From contig QHWL01000501.1 of assembly GCA_003222555.1 (NCBI GenBank), positions 1-5,683 of the forward strand: a stretch of DNA of 5,683 nucleotides. Reading direction: 5' to 3'. Origin of the DNA: Acidobacteriota bacterium. Lineage in GTDB: Bacteria > Acidobacteriota > Vicinamibacteria > Vicinamibacterales > CAVVIG01. Each line of letters starts with the position of its first letter. Within the stretch, counting starts at the first letter, position 1. A program made the translations under genes and the position numbers. Below are positions 1 through 5,683 of the stretch, piece by piece. Below the pieces are notes generated by a model, which was not told the DNA's origin, ran no database searches, and worked only from the letters and a program-made list of their open reading frames with translations.

Positions 1-112
1 TCGTCTCGATCATGTCGTCGAGGAGCCGGCGGATCTCGTCGGTGATCACCTCGACAGGGCGAGCGCGATCGTGGAGGAGCGCGTCGCCGTACTTGAGAAT
101 CGGCCGAATCAT
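1..112 (-). CDS. def: Peptide deformylase, N-terminal fragment (cut by window edge)
   Basis: Reading down from the ATG at 112-110 gives 37 codons beginning MIRPILKYGDALLHDRARPV and continuing through an acidic/arginine stretch to DDMIET at the edge. This is the characteristic start of peptide deformylase (usual form: ILxYxDPxL, then RPV, then DD(M/L)xETM). The enzyme is a cytosolic metal-dependent hydrolase that removes the formyl group from the initiator methionine of new proteins. The catalytic motifs (GxGLAAxQ, EGCLS, HExxH) lie beyond the window and cannot be checked. A weak AGGT lies 8 nt upstream of the ATG. The gene follows aroC on the same strand, but the 595 nt between them are filled by the GxxExxY cassette, whose left repeat ends only 22 nt before the def start. 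Def transcription may therefore depend on the cassette or on read-through. Identification rests on the N-terminal pattern only. Confidence 0.85.
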   Translation of the reverse strand, partial: MIRPILKYGDALLHDRARPVEVITDEIRRLLDDMIET

Positions 113-134
113 TACTGGTGACCTGCGACGATGG

Positions 135-161
135 AACGCGGAGGCCGCAGAGGGCGCAGAG
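135..161 (+). repeat. Left 27-bp inverted repeat of the GxxExxY cassette, with 9-bp internal period
   Basis: The plus strand holds three consecutive 9-mers: CGCGGAGGC, CGCAGAGGG and CGCAGAGAA. The 27-mer beginning AACGCGGAGG matches the reverse complement of 664-690 at 23 of 27 positions without gaps. It lies just beyond the stop of the GxxExxY gene and 22 nt upstream of def. Both the 9-nt periodicity and the inverted pairing are directly visible. Confidence 0.8.
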
Positions 162-167
162 AAACGC

Positions 168-585
168 CTACTCCGGGAAGCCGTTAACGACGCGCTTCAC
201 GCCCTGTCTGATGAGCCATTTCACATTGAAATTGATGACCAGTCCCACCTTACACCCAGAAAGGCGTAGGTACGAAAGGACCTGAGCGCCGTGAACCGCC
301 TCGAGCCGTTCAACGGCTTTCACCTCGACGATGACCTCGTTTTCCACGAGAAGATCAATTCGGTACCCGCAATCGAGGGTGCGGCCACGATAGACGAGTG
401 GGAGGGGCTTTTGCCGTTCGACTTGGAATCCCCGCTGAAGCAACTCGAACACCAGGCACGCTTCAATATGCCGATTCCAGCATCTCAGGTCCTAACTCTC
501 GATGAACGCCAAGGGCCGCCGCGATAATTTGCTGGGTCAGTGCATTCAGTCGCTCTTTCAAGCCGTGAGTAAATGCAATTTTCAT
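168..585 (-). pseudogene. GxxExxY-family protein (PD-(D/E)XK nuclease-like), frameshifted
   Basis: The frame from ATG 585 gives 40 residues (MKIAFTHGLKERLNA, then LTQQIIAAALGVHRELGP, then EMLESAY) and hits TGA at 465-463. Removing one T at about 465 continues directly into EACLV and the remaining frame to TAG at 170-168, restoring a 138-residue protein, close to the usual 125-135 for this family. The downstream part has the family hallmarks: VERQKPLPLVY, then CGYRIDLLVE, then IVEVKAVE, and VGLVINFNV near the end. The D at 356-354 and the E-V-K at 326-318 fit a PD-(D/E)XK nuclease-like core. The eponymous motif G-x-x-E-x-x-Y reads E-M-L-E-S-A-Y, with Glu in place of Gly, which could be a single GGG to GAG change. 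The molecular function of the family is not established to my knowledge. No good ribosome-binding site precedes ATG 585. A GTG at 452 would start a 94-residue remnant lacking the motif, which I do not consider the native start. A sequencing error instead of true decay is possible. Confidence 0.8.
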
Positions 586-663
586 GCAGGCAGTGTGATC
601 TTGGTCCCGACGCGAGATTCACCATCTGTGGAGTGCTGAGGTTTTGGCTTGGCAAAATTTTCA

Positions 664-690
664 CTCTGCGTGCTCTGCGACCTCTGCGTT
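664..690 (-). repeat. Right 27-bp inverted repeat of the GxxExxY cassette
   Basis: The reverse complement reads three 9-mers, CGCAGAGGT, CGCAGAGCA and CGCAGAGTG, preceded by AA. It pairs with 135-161 (23 of 27). It sits 17 nt beyond the aroC stop codon. Read on the plus strand, the repeat makes a cysteine/leucine-rich pseudo-peptide (LCVLCDLCVLC), which I treat as a by-product of the repeat and not a gene. Confidence 0.8.
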
Positions 691-707
691 TTATGTCGTG
701 AGGGGTC

Positions 708-1896
708 TCACGGCCGAACGAATCTCGCCGCGGTGCGGTCGCGGAACGCCCGCCAGTTGTCGAGTAGCTCGGCGATCGAATCGCCACCGAATTTTTCGAT
801 TGCGGCGTCGGCCAGGACGAAGGCCACCATTGCCTCGGCGACCACAGCGGCGGCCGGGACGGCGCAGACGTCGCTTCGCTCCACGGTGGCCGGGCTCTCG
901 GTCATCGTGGCCAGGTCGACCGAGCGCAGCGGTTTCATCAGCGTGGCGATTGGCTTCATATAGTTCGCCGTTGGTGACGCCGCCTTCGAGGCCTCCCGCA
1001 TTGTTGGTCGGCCGGGCCACACCCATGCCGCTTGGCCGGGCGGCGCCGGCCGGCAGAATCTCGTCGTGGACGCGTGAACCCGGCAGGGCGGCCGCCGCCG
1101 GACCGCGGCCGATGCCGACGGCCTTGATCGCCGGGATCGACATCATCGCCTGGGCCAGCCGTCCATCGAGCTTGCGATCCCACTGCACATAACTGCCCAG
1201 GCCGACCGGCACTCCGCGGGCGATCACCTCGAAGCTCCCACCCATGGTGTCGCCCGCCTCCCGCGCACGATCGATCTCGGCAATCATCTCCAGCTCGACT
1301 TCGGCGTCGACACAGCGAAGCGGCGCATCGGGGCGGATGGCGAACACATCCTCGTAGGTGATCGCGAGCGGATCGGGCAGCGATGCCGATCCGATCGAGA
1401 TCACGTGACTCACGATGTGGGTGCCGAACTGACCGAGCAGCTGCCGCGCGAGGGCGCCAACGGCGACACGCGCGGCGGTCTCGCGGGCGCTCGCGCGCTC
1501 GAGTACGTTGCGAATGTCGTCGTGGCCATACTTCACGACGCCGGCAAGGTCGGCGTGGCCTGGCCGAGGGCGCGTGACGGCGGGACGGTCGGTGCCGGAA
1601 GCGTCGGCTGGCTGGTCGGGTTCGACATGCATCGTCCGCTGCCAGTTCTCCCAGTCTTTGTTTGGAATCAGTAACGCGATTGGCGCGCCCGTCGTGACGC
1701 CGTGGCGAATGCCGCTCAACGCTTCGGCGCGATCTGACTCGATCGCCATGCGACGGCCGCGGCCGTACCCGCCCTGGCGCCGGCGCAACTCGGCAGTGAC
1801 GGCGTCGAAGTCCATCGCCAATCCCGCAGGAACGCCCTCGAGGATCGCGACGAGCGCCTTGCCGTGTGACTCGCCGGCGGTGAGAAATCGCAGCAT
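708..1896 (-). pseudogene. aroC: Chorismate synthase, internal ~17-nt deletion and frameshift
   Basis: AroC converts 5-enolpyruvylshikimate-3-phosphate to chorismate using reduced FMN, the last step of the shikimate pathway. From ATG 1896 the frame gives MLRFLTAGESHGKAL (active-site His11), RPGHADLAGVVKYGHDDIRN (His114), SARETAARVAVGA, the WDRKLDG segment and [17 protein letters not shown], all typical. After Glu311 (966-964) the frame goes wrong, ending in an arginine-rich tail at 691. The native C-terminus is in another frame: from ATG 959 it reads [16 protein letters not shown], then [12 protein letters not shown] and [11 protein letters not shown], to TGA at 710-708. Relatives have about 7 residues between NGE and MKPI; here only 4 nt (960-963) remain, a net loss of about 17 nt. 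The RSDVC aspartate, in a conserved active-site motif, is thus lost from the product. GAGG 5 nt before the ATG supports the start. The misframed product is also 401 residues, so the gene looks intact by length. The alternative is an assembly error. Confidence 0.9.
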
Positions 1897-1901
1897 CGGT
1901 G

Positions 1902-1905
1902 CCTC
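1902..1905 (-). promoter_or_regulatory. Ribosome-binding site for aroC
   Basis: GAGG on the minus strand lies 5 nt upstream of ATG 1896-1894. It agrees with the start demanded by the conserved MLRFLTAGESHG N-terminus. Confidence 0.6.
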
Positions 1906-1923
1906 ATTCTATCCGAAATATTT

Positions 1924-1947
1924 GCGCGCTCTGGCCGGCCGGCGCGC
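1924..1947. repeat. Inverted repeat in the aroC/activator divergent intergenic region
   Basis: GCGCGC arms at 1924-1929 and 1942-1947 pair perfectly around a 12-nt centre that contains the palindrome GGCCGGCC (1933-1940). It sits 28 nt from the aroC start and about 70 nt from the activator start, so it could be an operator for divergent control. GC-rich DNA makes such palindromes by chance, so function is uncertain. Confidence 0.3.
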
Positions 1948-1969
1948 CTGATGCCGGGGAAAAAGAGGG

Positions 1970-1984
1970 GGCCGCGATCTTGCA
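1970..1984 (+). promoter_or_regulatory. Weak candidate sigma-54 (-24/-12) promoter for the activator
   Basis: GG at 1970-1971 is followed after exactly 10 nt by GC at 1982-1983 inside TTGCA (1980-1984). That is the GG-N10-GC spacing of sigma-54 promoters with a perfect -12 box. The -24 box (GGGCCGC against TGGCACG) matches poorly beyond GG-C. Transcription would start near 1994, leaving room for the ribosome-binding site at 2002-2007. Autoregulation would be natural for this type of protein, but the match is weak. Confidence 0.2.
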
Positions 1985-2001
1985 CCATGACAGTTTCGCC
2001 G

Positions 2002-2007
2002 AGGAGG
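2002..2007 (+). promoter_or_regulatory. Strong Shine-Dalgarno site that fixes the activator start at 2017
   Basis: AGGAGG at 2002-2007 lies 9 nt before ATG 2017. The upstream in-frame ATGs at 1951 and 1987 lack a comparable site, and the 22 extra residues they add (MPGKKRGPRS...) look like translated leader. Confidence 0.75.
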
Positions 2008-2016
2008 AACAGCGTC

Positions 2017-5490
<3,474 letters not shown>

Positions 5491-5516
5491 GCAGCAGATC
5501 ATATGGCGCGACCGAT

Positions 5517-5683
5517 TCAAATCACCCCGCCGTCTGGGTAGCGCGCGCCGTTGCCGAAGCCCATGACGGGGACGGGGCCAGGCGTGCAGAGCGCCTCGTA
5601 ACCCCATTTGTCGCCGTCGTCCTCACTGGCGCCGTCGAACATCCGCGACGCCCCGACCTCGTCGCTCACCAGGTCGAACGGGT
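5517..5683 (-). CDS. Unrecognised protein, C-terminal 54 residues (cut by window edge)
   Basis: The minus strand is open from the right edge to TGA at 5519-5517. The peptide begins PFDLVSDEVGASRMFDG, has an acidic stretch SEDDGDKWGYEAL and ends CTPGPVPVMGFGNG, then ARYPDGGVI. GC-biased third positions over this short stretch fit a coding region, and the other two minus-strand frames are closed. I do not recognise the family. It contains one Cys, no membrane segment and a Gly/Pro-rich tail. It converges on the sigma-54 activator with only 26 nt between the two stops, and no clear terminator hairpin is seen there. With only the tail visible, no function can be assigned. Confidence 0.55.
   Translation of the reverse strand, partial: PFDLVSDEVGASRMFDGASEDDGDKWGYEALCTPGPVPVMGFGNGARYPDGGVI

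Larger units (their letters stand above)
135..690. mobile_element. Candidate inverted-repeat-bounded cassette carrying a GxxExxY gene
   Basis: A 556-bp segment between the aroC stop (708) and the def start (112) is bounded by imperfect 27-bp inverted repeats (135-161 and 664-690, 23 of 27 matching) and contains only the GxxExxY gene plus about 70 nt of leader. It interrupts what would otherwise be a tight aroC-def gene pair. By eye the right part (about 530-660) is less GC-rich than its flanks. No transposase is present, so if mobile it would have to be moved in trans. I could not identify a clear target-site duplication. From memory, CGCAGAG-type repeats are common near GxxExxY genes in several phyla, but that needs a search. 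The boundaries and mobility are inference. Confidence 0.45.

Noticed and set aside
649..963. Plus-strand frame starting with a Cys-rich peptide (FSLCVLCDLCVLC)
   Set aside because: The Cys/Leu pattern is the translation of the 9-bp CGCAGAG repeat, and the rest is antisense to aroC.
955..966. Programmed ribosomal frameshift in aroC
   Set aside because: No slippery heptamer is visible, and the loss of about 6-7 conserved residues fits a deletion better than recoding.
1906..1911. TAGAAT on the minus strand as an aroC -10 box
   Set aside because: Transcription would begin inside or after the GAGG ribosome-binding site, and no -35 box is present at the right distance.
1951..2016. Upstream ATG at 1951 as the activator start
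   Set aside because: No ribosome-binding site, and the 22 extra residues are leader-like. AGGAGG points to ATG 2017.
5491..5516. Terminator between the convergent genes
   Set aside because: No stem-loop with a T-run is found in the 26 nt between the stop codons.

Overview
The window is GC-rich bacterial chromosome. The style of the proteins, especially the very large sigma-54 activator and its in-frame palindromic repeat, resembles Acidobacteriota of the Vicinamibacteria type. That placement is from memory of similar proteins and has not been tested by a search.

Layout. The left half (1-1896) is read on the minus strand: aroC (chorismate synthase, 708-1896), then a roughly 560-bp cassette bounded by 27-bp inverted repeats (135-690) that carries a GxxExxY-family gene, then the first 37 codons of def (peptide deformylase, 1-112), which runs off the left edge. 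A 120-bp divergent intergenic region (1897-2016) separates aroC from a single very large plus-strand gene (2017-5490). That gene encodes an 1157-residue sigma-54-dependent activator with a kinase-like N-terminus, an extra P-loop ATPase module, a helical TPR-like region, a GAF-like domain, a complete AAA+ sigma-54-interacting domain and a Fis-type helix-turn-helix. The right edge (5517-5683, minus) holds the C-terminal 54 residues of an unrecognised protein that converges on the activator.

Two neighbouring minus-strand genes are broken as sequenced. aroC carries a net loss of about 17 nt around 960-963 that moves its last 83 residues into another frame. The shifted product happens to stop at a normal total length, so the damage is easy to miss. 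The GxxExxY gene has a one-base insertion immediately after its signature motif, at about 465. Either the locus is decaying or the assembly has errors here.

The most interesting structures are the inverted-repeat-bounded GxxExxY cassette placed between two housekeeping genes, the hairpin repeat read through in frame by the activator, and the activator's unusual architecture with two ATPase modules. No RNA gene, CRISPR array or convincing terminator was seen.
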